From contig JBCCLD010000070.1 in assembly GCA_039027055.1 (NCBI GenBank), positions 1 to 14,335 on the forward strand: a stretch of 14,335 nt of DNA, written 5' to 3'. The DNA comes from JBCBEX01 sp039027055 (GTDB lineage Bacteria; Bacteroidota; Rhodothermia; Rhodothermales; Rubricoccaceae). Under the pieces are notes generated by a model that saw nothing but the letters and a program-made list of their open reading frames with translations, was not told the origin of the DNA and ran no database searches. This document shows, one piece after another, positions 1 to 6,176 of this stretch. The stretch's first letter is position 1, and every line of letters starts with the position of its first letter. A program made the translations under genes and the position numbers.

Positions 1-2
1 AG

Positions 3-986
3 GGCTTCTTCGTCAAGGCCACGGCGGCGACCCCCGCCGTCCCCTTCGCGGCCGACGACACCGGCGACATCGACGGGTTCTACTCGGCCTACAGCCGGGT
101 GGGCGCGCCGCTAAAGCTAGCGTTCGAGCTCGCGACGGGCGTCGGCGAGGCGCGGGCGTTCGTGGAGGCGGGCTTCGGCGGCGAGCAGGCGCGCGACCGC
201 AAGGACGGCTATTTGCTGAGCCCGCTCGCTGCAACGTTCGTGCAGCTCTACACACGTCCGCTCTCGGAGACGGCCGAGCCGCTCGCGATCAACAGCCTCT
301 CGCTGGGCGCGCTCTCGAAGGCGGAGTCGCCGGTGGTGCTGCCGATGGACGCTGCGGCCTACGAGGCGGGGACCCCGTCTGGCGGGTCGGCCGTGCTGCG
401 TTGGCCGGAGGTGGTGCTGCCTGAGGGCTGGCGCGCCGAGTTGCGCGACACCCAGACTGGCGCGGTGGTGAATCTCTCGGAGGCGACGGAGTATGCCTTC
501 ACCCTGGGGCCGAACGCCGCGCCTGAGACACCCGACGGTGACCAGGCCACGGCCTCCCCTCGCCGCGTGGAGGGCGCGCAGGTGCTGCCGCCCCTCTTGC
601 AGGCGGGGGTCACCGACCCCGTGGCCAAGGTGGCGGCCGGGAGCGAGCGCTTCGAACTCGTCCTCACGCCTGCGAGCGTGGTGGCGGCCGAAGGCGACGA
701 GGCGCTCCCCGAGAGGCTCACGCTCGGCGGTAACTACCCGAACCCGTTCTCGGACGAGACGACGCTCCGGTACGGCCTCCCCGAGGCGGCAGACGTGCGC
801 GTGGCGCTCTACGACCTGCTCGGCCGCGAAGTGCTCGTGGTGCAGGACGGGCCACAGACGGCAGGCTGGCACACGCCGATCGTGGACGCCGCACGGCTGG
901 CGTCGGGGCTCTACGTCTGGCGCGTCGAGGCAACGACGCCGTCGGGGCCGGAGTCGCAGACGGGCCGCATGCTCGTCGTGAAGTAG
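3..986 (+). CDS. T9SS-sorted secreted protein, C-terminal part (5' truncated by window edge)
   Basis: The frame is open from the first bases of the window to TAG at 984-986, so this is the last 327 residues of a larger protein and no start can be assigned. The final ~85 residues are a classic T9SS type A sorting domain: N-Y-P-N-P-F near the domain start, then T-x-L-R-Y-x-L-P, V-x-L-Y-D-L-L-G-R-E-V, an A-S-G-L-Y-x-W-R strand and a terminal basic residue (V-V-K). Such domains direct export through the T9SS and are removed or anchored at the cell surface. The first visible residues (G-F-F-V-K-A) resemble the beta-sandwich segment often preceding this domain. The rest of the visible part is Ala/Glu/Leu-rich and shows no catalytic motif, so the function of the whole protein cannot be read. 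The PID-CTERM-like gene follows 82 bp downstream on the same strand. Confidence 0.9.
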   Translation, partial: GFFVKATAATPAVPFAADDTGDIDGFYSAYSRVGAPLKLAFELATGVGEARAFVEAGFGGEQARDRKDGYLLSPLAATFVQLYTRPLSETAEPLAINSLSLGALSKAESPVVLPMDAAAYEAGTPSGGSAVLRWPEVVLPEGWRAELRDTQTGAVVNLSEATEYAFTLGPNAAPETPDGDQATASPRRVEGAQVLPPLLQAGVTDPVAKVAAGSERFELVLTPASVVAAEGDEALPERLTLGGNYPNPFSDETTLRYGLPEAADVRVALYDLLGREVLVVQDGPQTAGWHTPIVDAARLASGLYVWRVEATTPSGPESQTGRMLVVK

Positions 987-1068
987 CTGCTCTCAGACGA
1001 GTCGCCCTCAGACGAGCCCACCTCCCGCACGACCACGCCCCCGTTTCGAACCACGCACCGCCCTCGCC

Positions 1069-1305
1069 ATGCTTCGCCTGACCGTACTCGCCGCCGTCCT
1101 CTTTGTCGCTCTGCCCGCTTCGGCACAGAGCCTGCCCGACTGGGCAGCGCCCCAGGCAGCGCCTGCGACCGCCCCTTCGGCTCCTACCGAGGCCGTGCCG
1201 ACGCTGCCGGGGGACCCCACGCAGGTACCGGTGGACGGGGGGCTGGGGCTCCTGGCGCTAGCGGGGGCAGGCTACGCGATGCGCAGGCTGCGGGCTACGC
1301 CGTGA
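1069..1305 (+). CDS. Small signal-peptide protein with PID-CTERM-like C-terminal sorting signal
   Basis: 78 residues, ATG to TGA. A hydrophobic N-terminus ends in A-S-A-Q, predicting signal peptidase cleavage after Ala19. The middle (21-53) is an Ala/Pro/Thr spacer. The C-terminus has P54-V-D-G-G-L, then a short hydrophobic helix (59-71) and a basic tail R-R-L-R. This motif, helix and Arg layout is that of tripartite protein-sorting tails. The P-[VI]-D-G-G motif with a Gly-rich helix is what I know as the PID-CTERM class of small Bacteroidota proteins; the class name is from memory. The mature protein would be almost nothing but spacer plus anchor. It lies 82 bp after a T9SS cargo gene on the same strand, so co-transcription is possible. 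Its role is unknown. No Shine-Dalgarno site is visible, as usual for this phylum. Confidence 0.75.
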   Translation: MLRLTVLAAVLFVALPASAQSLPDWAAPQAAPATAPSAPTEAVPTLPGDPTQVPVDGGLGLLALAGAGYAMRRLRATP

Positions 1306-1328
1306 GGCGGTCGAAGGTCTCCATCGCG

Positions 1329-1398
1329 TCAAGGCACGACGGTCAGATATTCGGCGCCGAACCACCGCAGCTTCGGCCGCCAGGCCCAGTCGCGGGCA
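1329..1398 (-). pseudogene. Remnant of a sixth DUF6090-like array gene (membrane-segment fragment)
   Basis: Reading the minus strand from about 1398 gives R-D-W-A-W-R-P-K-L-R-W-F-G-A-E-Y-L-T-V-V-P and then a stop at 1331-1329. This nearly matches the start of the membrane segment of the three WxWRPKLRWF-type paralogs at 2087-4497. DNA similarity runs from about 1334 (gcacgac) to about 1392, and the 3' break comes just after the V-V of the V-V-L-G-V segment. Nothing resembling the ~200-residue C-terminal domain follows. I see no convincing start upstream. It is a decayed or transposed fragment, not a working gene. Confidence 0.8.
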
Positions 1399-1576
1399 CT
1401 CGCTATCGCCCGATGCGCCCTCCGCGTGTTCGTCCTCGACGACCGCGGGCCGACCAAGCGGTTCGACTGAGGCATGGGAGCAGAATCCAGGCTGTTTCCG
1501 ACCAAGCAACCTGCGCGAGGTCGTAGGAACTGAGGACGAGCCTGAGCGGTTTTGACAGGGCACCAACCTACCTCAT
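1399..1576. other. Non-coding stretch between the array remnant and the small TA-like gene
   Basis: No supportable gene on either strand. The open frames here are short GC-driven frames with no recognisable motif. The only structure I see is a short direct repeat, ccgaccaagc, at about 1450 and 1499. The promoter of the gene beginning at 1613 presumably lies here, but I could not identify it. Confidence 0.4.
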
Positions 1577-1612
1577 ATGCCTGACCATTCTCGACCGCGA
1601 CGCACGCGCTCG

Positions 1613-1831
1613 ATGGAGCGCATCGTGCACAAGGCTCAGGGGTTCGACGACGCGGACCGCTGGGATCGTGAGCAACACCTCAGTCTCTCGCCGCAAGAGC
1701 GGATGCAGGTTGCTCGCACGCTAAAGTTGCGCGCTTTTCCGTCCGATGCTCCAGACGTGCACGCATGTCGGCACTTATACCGAATCGCCAGGATAGTAGC
1801 TCATTCACCACTTGTGTCATCCCGGACTTGA
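1613..1831 (+). CDS. Small protein resembling the partner of minimal nucleotidyltransferases; C-terminus probably altered
   Basis: 72 residues from ATG 1613. An in-frame ATG at 1577 exists, but the family-like sequence begins M-E-R-I-V-H-K-A. The core F-D-D-A-D-R-W-D-R-E-Q-H, then L-S-P-Q-E-R-M-Q-V-A-R-x-L-K and D-A-P-D-V-x-A-C-R resembles short, charged helical proteins encoded just upstream of stand-alone nucleotidyltransferase genes in Bacteroidota/Chlorobiota. I recall this family from memory and cannot name it precisely. Homologs would be expected to end near D-A-P-D-V-x-A-C-R. Here the frame continues about 20 residues and stops inside the palindromic element at 1816-1882, so the natural stop has probably been lost. 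Its partner downstream is truncated, so the pair is probably inactive. Alternative: an isolated solitary gene still under selection. Confidence 0.55.
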   Translation: MERIVHKAQGFDDADRWDREQHLSLSPQERMQVARTLKLRAFPSDAPDVHACRHLYRIARIVAHSPLVSSRT

Positions 1832-1882
1832 TCCGGGATCTATACGATGCACCGTATAGATCCCCGCGTTCGCGGGGATGAC
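1816..1882. repeat. Palindromic three-hairpin intergenic element (REP/MITE-like)
   Basis: The outer arms gtcatccc (1816-1823) and gggatgac (1875-1882) are perfect inverted repeats. Between and overlapping them are three hairpins: an 8-bp stem 1819-1826/1832-1839; a perfect 10-bp stem gatctatacg/cgtatagatc at 1837-1846/1853-1862; and a 9-bp stem 1860-1868/1871-1879. The whole can fold as a cruciform or cloverleaf. It sits between the small TA-like gene and the broken nucleotidyltransferase and supplies the stop codon of the first. Sequences with gtcatcccgg ends are known as dispersed intergenic repeats in many bacteria. Confidence 0.85.
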
Positions 1883-1890
1883 GCCGAGGT

Positions 1891-2115
1891 TTGCGTGAGG
1901 CACTATCTCAGAGAGCTGGTATTACAGACGCCTCGCATTTCTCGCCGGACACGCAGGACTTCATCCGGCTTCTGCACGAGCATCAGGTCCGCTACATGAT
2001 CGTGGGTGGCAAGGCCGTCATCTACGATGGCTACGCCCGGCTGACCGGCGCGCTGCCGACCCCAGGCCGGGCACTCCGCAGCACCGTTATCGCGCCAGGT
2101 TGGCGTCCAAGCTGA
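1891..2115 (+). pseudogene. Truncated nucleotidyltransferase (MNT-type toxin-like), lost before the catalytic acids
   Basis: Residues encoded by 1939-2049 read F-S-P-D-T-Q-D-F-I-R-L-L, then V-R-Y-M-I-V-G-G-K-A-V and Y-D-G-Y-A-R-L-T-G. This is the N-terminal part of stand-alone nucleotidyltransferase-fold proteins of the type R-Y-L-[IV]-V-G-G-x-A-V-x-x-x-G-Y-x-R-x-T-x-D-[IV]-D. The frame then reads A-L-P-T-P-G where the metal-binding D-x-D would follow, and ends after 26 unrelated codons. It overlaps the 3' end of the minus-strand array gene ending at 2087. The original start is uncertain because upstream codons emerge from the palindromic element; TTG 1891 opens the frame. Only ~37 of the expected 150-250 residues are recognisable, so the protein cannot be catalytic. 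Confidence 0.75.
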
Positions 2116-2863
2116 CCAACACCGAGTCGATTGCGACCTCGACCTCCGGCAGTTCCACCTCGGCGTAGTACCACGCCACCCATCGGAGCCGGCGTACGTG
2201 CGCCATGTAGTCGGCGTCGCTCCGAAGGCGGATCAGGTCAGCGGGCTCCGCGGGGAGTGGAAATGAGGCCCCCGGGGGGCTCCAGGGACCGCCGAGGCGA
2301 GGCATCTCCTTCAGCATCTGGACGACTTGGTCGAACGCGGCCTGCTTCTCCTCTTCGCTATCTCGGAGCACTTCTAGAAATGAGGTCAGGCGCTCGCGAA
2401 GTGCTCGATCTCGTAGCAAGCCCAAGTCTCCCGAGGCGATCAGCGCGTCCAACGACCCCGTAACCGGATCGTACGTGGAGGTGAGGGAGATCGACTCGAC
2501 GTAGGCGTAGACGGAGTCCGGGGGCATGCCCGCGATCGCGTCGTCCGAGAGCGTCGCCAGGTGTTGGTACAGGGTGAGAAACCTGGCTGAGAGGTCCCGG
2601 ATGCGCTGGACCTCGGCCTTGTTGAACGCGAAGTCTTCCCGCAGGTCTTCGAGCACCAGCCGCTCCCTCGTCCGCGCGTCACGGTCGGCCCACCACGCGT
2701 TGAGGCCGACGGCGGTGAGCACGCCGAGCACGACGATCAAGTATTCAGCGCCGAACCAGCGCAGCTTCGGTCGCCAGTCCCAGCGCGACGACGCGACTAC
2801 GGGGGTGTCCGAGGAGCCGTGTGTCGCAGCGTCTGGGGTGGAAGGCGTGGGTGTGTCGTTCAT
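2087..2863 (-). CDS. DUF6090-like single-pass membrane protein, array paralog 5 (WRPKLRWF type)
   Basis: 258 residues if started at ATG 2863, which overlaps the stop of the upstream paralog as ATGA (2860-2863), a signature of translational coupling. The frame is open further upstream, but that part lies within the neighbour's coding sequence. Layout: a Ser/Thr/Pro tail (1-26), W28-D-W-R-P-K-L-R-W-F, one hydrophobic helix (39-56) ending N-A-W-W, then a charged helical domain. Basic residues before the helix suggest N-inside topology with the C-terminal domain in the periplasm. Residues 136-156 carry the shared core G-S-L-D-A-L-I-A-S-G-D-L-G-L-L-R-D-R-A-L-R. I recognise the layout as DUF6090-like; no biochemical function is known to me. 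It is the last gene of the operon, and no clear terminator follows. Confidence 0.82.
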   Translation of the reverse strand: MNDTPTPSTPDAATHGSSDTPVVASSRWDWRPKLRWFGAEYLIVVLGVLTAVGLNAWWADRDARTRERLVLEDLREDFAFNKAEVQRIRDLSARFLTLYQHLATLSDDAIAGMPPDSVYAYVESISLTSTYDPVTGSLDALIASGDLGLLRDRALRERLTSFLEVLRDSEEEKQAAFDQVVQMLKEMPRLGGPWSPPGASFPLPAEPADLIRLRSDADYMAHVRRLRWVAWYYAEVELPEVEVAIDSVLVSLDANLAR

Positions 2864-3678
2864 CGGTCCAGTTCGGCTTCGACCTGCTCGCGGAGATCGG
2901 CGGCGCTCTGTCGCATCACTCGCCGTGAGCCAGCGGTCAACTCGACGTACCACCGGAGGATGACCAGCCGTCGAAACACGACCGGGTCGCTGTAGAACGC
3001 GTCGAGATCCAAAGGGAAGGGCGTTGCCCACTCCTCCGGGACCGTGATCAAGTCGGTAGCGCCCTCATCCAAGTCCTGAGCGTCGAACTCTGGGCGGTAG
3101 ACCGCGAGTTCGCCCAGGTGGCGAATCCGGATAGCCTCCCGCTGGATGCCTCCCTGGTCTACCTGGCGCAACTGGTCGTCTACGTACTCGCGGGTGACAT
3201 CGTAGTAGGCGACGATGGCCGATACGAGGGCATCATTCTGGATCGCACCGAAGTCTCCTGAGGCCATAAGCGCCTCCACCGTTCCGAGTACAGGCCGCGG
3301 CGTAGCGAAATAGCCCACGTTCGCCAACCAGGCCTCGACAGAGTCGCGCGGTGGTCGCTCGGGAAGGCCGAAGGAGACAATCAGCCGCTCGACGGCCCCC
3401 CCCGTGAGTGCGTCCATACGCGCGTCCCGCTCGGTCATGATGCGCTCGGTCTCGCGGAGATCCTCGACGAGTTGCAGCAGGTAGACCTGCTCACGCGCCG
3501 CGTTCTGGCGCCCCTGCCACCACGCGTTGATGCCGACGGCGGTGAGCACGCCGAGCACGACGATGAGGTACTCCGCGCCGAACCACCGCAGCTTCGGCCG
3601 CCAATTCCACCGCGGCGGGGCCGGTATGGGCTCGACAGGTAGCGGATCTAAGGCGTCCGGGGGTGAAGGGTCACTCAT
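2860..3678 (-). CDS. DUF6090-like single-pass membrane protein, array paralog 4 (WRPKLRWF type)
   Basis: 272 residues, ATG at 3678. It has an acidic/proline-rich tail (1-22), then R-W-N-W-R-P-K-L-R-W-F (23-33), a membrane helix (35-52) ending N-A-W-W, and a long helical domain. The core motif begins at G132: G-T-V-E-A-L-M-A-S-G-D-F-G-A-I-Q-N. Its DNA over the membrane segment (3517-3612) aligns without gaps to 2690-2785 of the next gene, with about ten differences by hand count; outside this patch the two proteins diverge strongly. The upstream paralog stops 3 nt before this start, and the downstream paralog overlaps by 4 nt, so the three are very likely co-translated. Function unknown. It is an array member rather than a pseudogene because the frame is full length. 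Confidence 0.83.
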   Translation of the reverse strand: MSDPSPPDALDPLPVEPIPAPPRWNWRPKLRWFGAEYLIVVLGVLTAVGINAWWQGRQNAAREQVYLLQLVEDLRETERIMTERDARMDALTGGAVERLIVSFGLPERPPRDSVEAWLANVGYFATPRPVLGTVEALMASGDFGAIQNDALVSAIVAYYDVTREYVDDQLRQVDQGGIQREAIRIRHLGELAVYRPEFDAQDLDEGATDLITVPEEWATPFPLDLDAFYSDPVVFRRLVILRWYVELTAGSRRVMRQSAADLREQVEAELDR

Positions 3679-3681
3679 CGG

Positions 3682-4497
3682 TCAGCGGGCTGGGCGCGCG
3701 GTAGTGATTGCCTGGACAAGGGAATCGCCGACGGGAATAAACGCGGCTAGCTCGCGTCCATAGCCGCGCCGGGCGTAGTACATCTGCGCGGCGTAGTCGG
3801 AGGCGCGGGTGTCGGCTCGAAACGCAGCGAAGGCCACGCCTACACCTGGCGCGACGTCGGTACTGTCGCCCTGGGTAACCTGGAAGGCAAGGTCGAGCCC
3901 ATGCTCCGCGATAGGGCCACGGAGCATCTGTGCGAGCGCACTGAGGTCGGCGTAGTCCTCAGCGATCTCGTCGGGGATGCGCTGCCACTCGATGAGCGCT
4001 TCGCGCAGGGGAATGTTATCCAGGGCCGCAAAGTCGCTGCTGCCGAGGAGGGCACTCAGCGCCCCCCCGCCTGGGTCGTAAGTCCACGGTCGTACGAGGG
4101 CGATGCGGACCTCGACGAGAGAGTCGCGGGACAGCAGACGGAGGTCGTCAGGCGTGCGGGCCAGAAACCGGTCCAGGGTCTCCACTGTGCCCTCCGTGTG
4201 GGCAACCACCTCGCGTAGCTCGTCCACGTTGGACGCAATCTCCGCGGCGACGTTCTCCAGCGCCGCCGTGACCCGCACGCGCTCGGTCCGGTCGGCCCAC
4301 CACGCGTTGACGGCGAACGCGATGAGCACACCCGCTACAACGACCACGATCTCGGCGGCGAACCAGCGCAGCTTCGGCCGCCAGTCCCACTTCCTCTGGG
4401 ACATCGCGGGAGGCAGCGGGTCGGGCAACAACGTGGTTGGGGCAGACGGTGAGGGGCCCTCGGCTCCAGGCTCTTCAGGGGTAGGGGGAGGCATCAT
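3682..4497 (-). CDS. DUF6090-like single-pass membrane protein, array paralog 3 (WRPKLRWF type, divergent)
   Basis: 271 residues from ATG 4497. A second ATG at 4494 and an internal Met32 just before S-Q-R-K-W-D-W are alternative starts. The Pro-rich tail (1-31) is followed by W37-D-W-R-P-K-L-R-W-F and a membrane helix (48-65), here A-A-E-I-V-V-V-V-A-G-V-L-I-A-F-A-V-N-A-W-W, clearly more diverged than in paralogs 4 and 5. The core at 145-165 reads G-A-L-S-A-L-L-G-S-S-D-F-A-A-L-D-N-I-P-L-R, with G-D changed to S-D. The C-terminus holds an aromatic Y-Y-A-R-R-G-Y-G-R stretch. The gene ends 3 nt before paralog 4 and starts 9 nt after paralog 2. Function unknown; probably a periplasm-facing, membrane-anchored helical protein. 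Confidence 0.82.
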   Translation of the reverse strand: MMPPPTPEEPGAEGPSPSAPTTLLPDPLPPAMSQRKWDWRPKLRWFAAEIVVVVAGVLIAFAVNAWWADRTERVRVTAALENVAAEIASNVDELREVVAHTEGTVETLDRFLARTPDDLRLLSRDSLVEVRIALVRPWTYDPGGGALSALLGSSDFAALDNIPLREALIEWQRIPDEIAEDYADLSALAQMLRGPIAEHGLDLAFQVTQGDSTDVAPGVGVAFAAFRADTRASDYAAQMYYARRGYGRELAAFIPVGDSLVQAITTARPAR

Positions 4498-4506
4498 GGG
4501 GGGTCA

Positions 4507-5322
4507 TCAGGTGCTCAACTCAACGGCGAGCGCGGCCGTCAGCTGATCGACAGCGTCGAGGGCGGTGAGGTATGCCTCGCGCTGGCCGCGCTCAATATGG
4601 GTGATCCGATAGTCGAGCAGATTCATGAAGTAGGTGTCCACCAGAAGCGCGTCATAGTCCCTCGGAGTGGCTCGTTCCCACTGTACGATGTCTACGAAGT
4701 TGGCCATGAAGAAGGGCCAGTAGTTCTCCAGCACAATCTTTGGCTGTATCTGCCTCGTGTAAAACTCGACGTTGGCAAACTGATTGTCGTACACCTCGAT
4801 GATCTGGGCGCGCAACGCCCTGTTCCGAATCAGGGGTAGCCGTCCTGCCTTCAGTTGCTCGTACGGTCCTGTCTTGAGCCCGATGCCAACCGCCCCGTAC
4901 ATCCGCCCGAACTTCTGATCGAGTCCAGGATCGTAGGGGCGTCCGGCCTGAAGGTGGTCGCGAAGTTCGGTGAGGTCCGATAGAGCGTCATCGAGCCGGT
5001 CCCGGCCTTGGATCAGCTCCGCGCGGTCAGCGGCGAGAGACTCCTGAATCTGAAGAAGGAGCGCGCGTTCCTCGGCGCGGTCCACCCTAGACGCATTCCA
5101 GTTGTTGACCTGAAGGCCAATGAACACGCCGAGCACGACGATGCCGAGTTCGAGCGCGACGGCGAACCAGTTCTGCTCGCGCACGGCCTGCGAGAGCCGC
5201 CCGAGGATGGTCCACGGGCGCGTTGCGTTCACAGGCGTCGCATTCTCAGGCGGCGCGTTCTCGGGAGGCGCGTTCTCGGGAGGCGAGGGCGGCTCGGTGG
5301 GGTGGGGCTGCGGGGTGTTCAT
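4507..5322 (-). CDS. DUF6090-like single-pass membrane protein, array paralog 2 (QVNNWN type)
   Basis: 271 residues, ATG at 5322. The first ~34 residues are Pro/Glu/Asn-rich and include a tandem E-N-A-P-P repeat encoded by four 15-bp units (5226-5285). Next come E-Q-N-W-F-A-V-A-L-E-L, a membrane helix (53-72) reading I-V-V-L-G-V-F-I-G-L and the hallmark Q-V-N-N-W-N (71-76). This is the form I know from DUF6090-type proteins of Bacteroidota. A predicted coiled-coil-like region (80-125) follows, and the core at 152-171 reads G-P-Y-E-Q-L-K-A-G-R-L-P-L-I-R-N-R-A-L-R. The downstream paralog starts 9 nt after this stop. Function unknown; the layout suggests an inner-membrane protein with its domain in the periplasm. 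Confidence 0.85.
   Translation of the reverse strand: MNTPQPHPTEPPSPPENAPPENAPPENATPVNATRPWTILGRLSQAVREQNWFAVALELGIVVLGVFIGLQVNNWNASRVDRAEERALLLQIQESLAADRAELIQGRDRLDDALSDLTELRDHLQAGRPYDPGLDQKFGRMYGAVGIGLKTGPYEQLKAGRLPLIRNRALRAQIIEVYDNQFANVEFYTRQIQPKIVLENYWPFFMANFVDIVQWERATPRDYDALLVDTYFMNLLDYRITHIERGQREAYLTALDAVDQLTAALAVELST
5226..5285. repeat. 15-bp tandem repeat, four units, inside array paralog 2
   Basis: Four 15-bp units of the form c(g/a)ttctc(g/a)gg(a/c)ggcg begin at 5226, 5241, 5256 and 5271. The last two are identical. The unit length keeps frame and encodes the E-N-A-P-P / E-N-A-T-P repeat of the N-terminal tail, so copy-number change would only alter tail length. Confidence 0.85.
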
Positions 5323-5358
5323 GCTTCGGTCGTATGCGTTCGGTAGCGCATCAGAGGG

Positions 5359-6159
5359 TCAGGGCGTCCGTTGAGTCTCCAGAGCCGACCGGACCTGCGC
5401 CAGGGTGGCCTCTGCGATCTGGACGGCGTTTGCCATCGAGGCCAGTTGGCCGTCCAGGACGCTCACGTGGAAGCGCAGCTCACGCTGGACCGCTTCGTTA
5501 GCGCGGAGTTCATCGGCCGCCTCGCGCGCGGCGTCCTCTGGCAGAGTGAGGGGGCACGATTCAGGAAGCCTGAGATAGAAGTAGTTCGTCCCTTCCACCA
5601 CGTATTCGTCGCCGCAGGCACCACGGATGGCCTCCTGAATGTCGTGAGTCATGTACAGGCGAACCTCGCGCCGATACTGGTACTCGCCCCGGCTCGGATC
5701 GAGGATGTCTTGAAGCGCGGCCATCAGCAGGTAGTGGTTGGCAAGACGCACGCGCGTGGCCTCATCGCGGATCAGCGAGATGCGGCCCGACGAGATCAAC
5801 TCGTCGTAGGTGCCGCGCTGCGAGGTGACATTCCAACGCTGGCTCGCCTGGTAGAGGTTGACGAGGAACGCGGTAGGGGATTGGCTGGAAGGTTCGGTGT
5901 AGCTTTCCAGCGCCGCCACTCCGTGAGCCCGCGCAACGCCGTAGTAGTCGATCCCGTGCCTCCAGCTCTTCACCTCGGACGCGAGGTCATTCTCAAGGCG
6001 CACGAGCAACTCCCTCGCCGTGCTCCGCTCCTGCCGGGCGGTGTTCCAGTTCGAGACCTGGAGGCCAATGAACACGCCGAGCACGACGATCACCAGGTCG
6101 ATCCCGATGGCCGTCCAGTTCTGGTCCTGGACGTGTTTGAGAACGCGGCGGTAGATCAT
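5359..6159 (-). CDS. DUF6090-like single-pass membrane protein, array paralog 1 (QVxNWN type)
   Basis: 266 residues, ATG at 6159. It lacks the Pro-rich tail of the other members and begins M-I-Y-R-R-V-L-K-H-V-Q-D-Q-N-W, then a membrane helix (17-34) with I-V-V-L-G-V-F-I-G-L-Q-V-S-N-W-N and a long helical domain. The shared core at 116-132 reads R-G-T-Y-D-E-L-I-S-S-G-R-I-S-L-I-R-D. Two cysteines, C182 and C202, flank a Tyr-rich stretch. They could form a disulfide, which would fit the periplasmic location inferred from the basic N-terminus. It follows the MFS gene by 17 nt and precedes paralog 2 by 36 nt, so it is the first paralog of the operon. Function unknown; DUF6090 assignment is from the membrane/NWN signature. 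Confidence 0.85.
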   Translation of the reverse strand: MIYRRVLKHVQDQNWTAIGIDLVIVVLGVFIGLQVSNWNTARQERSTARELLVRLENDLASEVKSWRHGIDYYGVARAHGVAALESYTEPSSQSPTAFLVNLYQASQRWNVTSQRGTYDELISSGRISLIRDEATRVRLANHYLLMAALQDILDPSRGEYQYRREVRLYMTHDIQEAIRGACGDEYVVEGTNYFYLRLPESCPLTLPEDAAREAADELRANEAVQRELRFHVSVLDGQLASMANAVQIAEATLAQVRSALETQRTP

Positions 6160-6176
6160 GGAGCGAGCGGGTTCGG

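Noticed and set aside
1816..1882. Rho-independent terminator
   Set aside because: Multiple stems with terminal inverted repeats and no T-tract. The architecture is that of an interspersed repeat rather than a terminator.
2864..3031. Upstream extension of array paralog 5 by 56 codons
   Set aside because: It lies wholly inside the preceding paralog. The ATGA overlap at 2860-2863 and the tail composition shared with the sister proteins favour the start at 2863.
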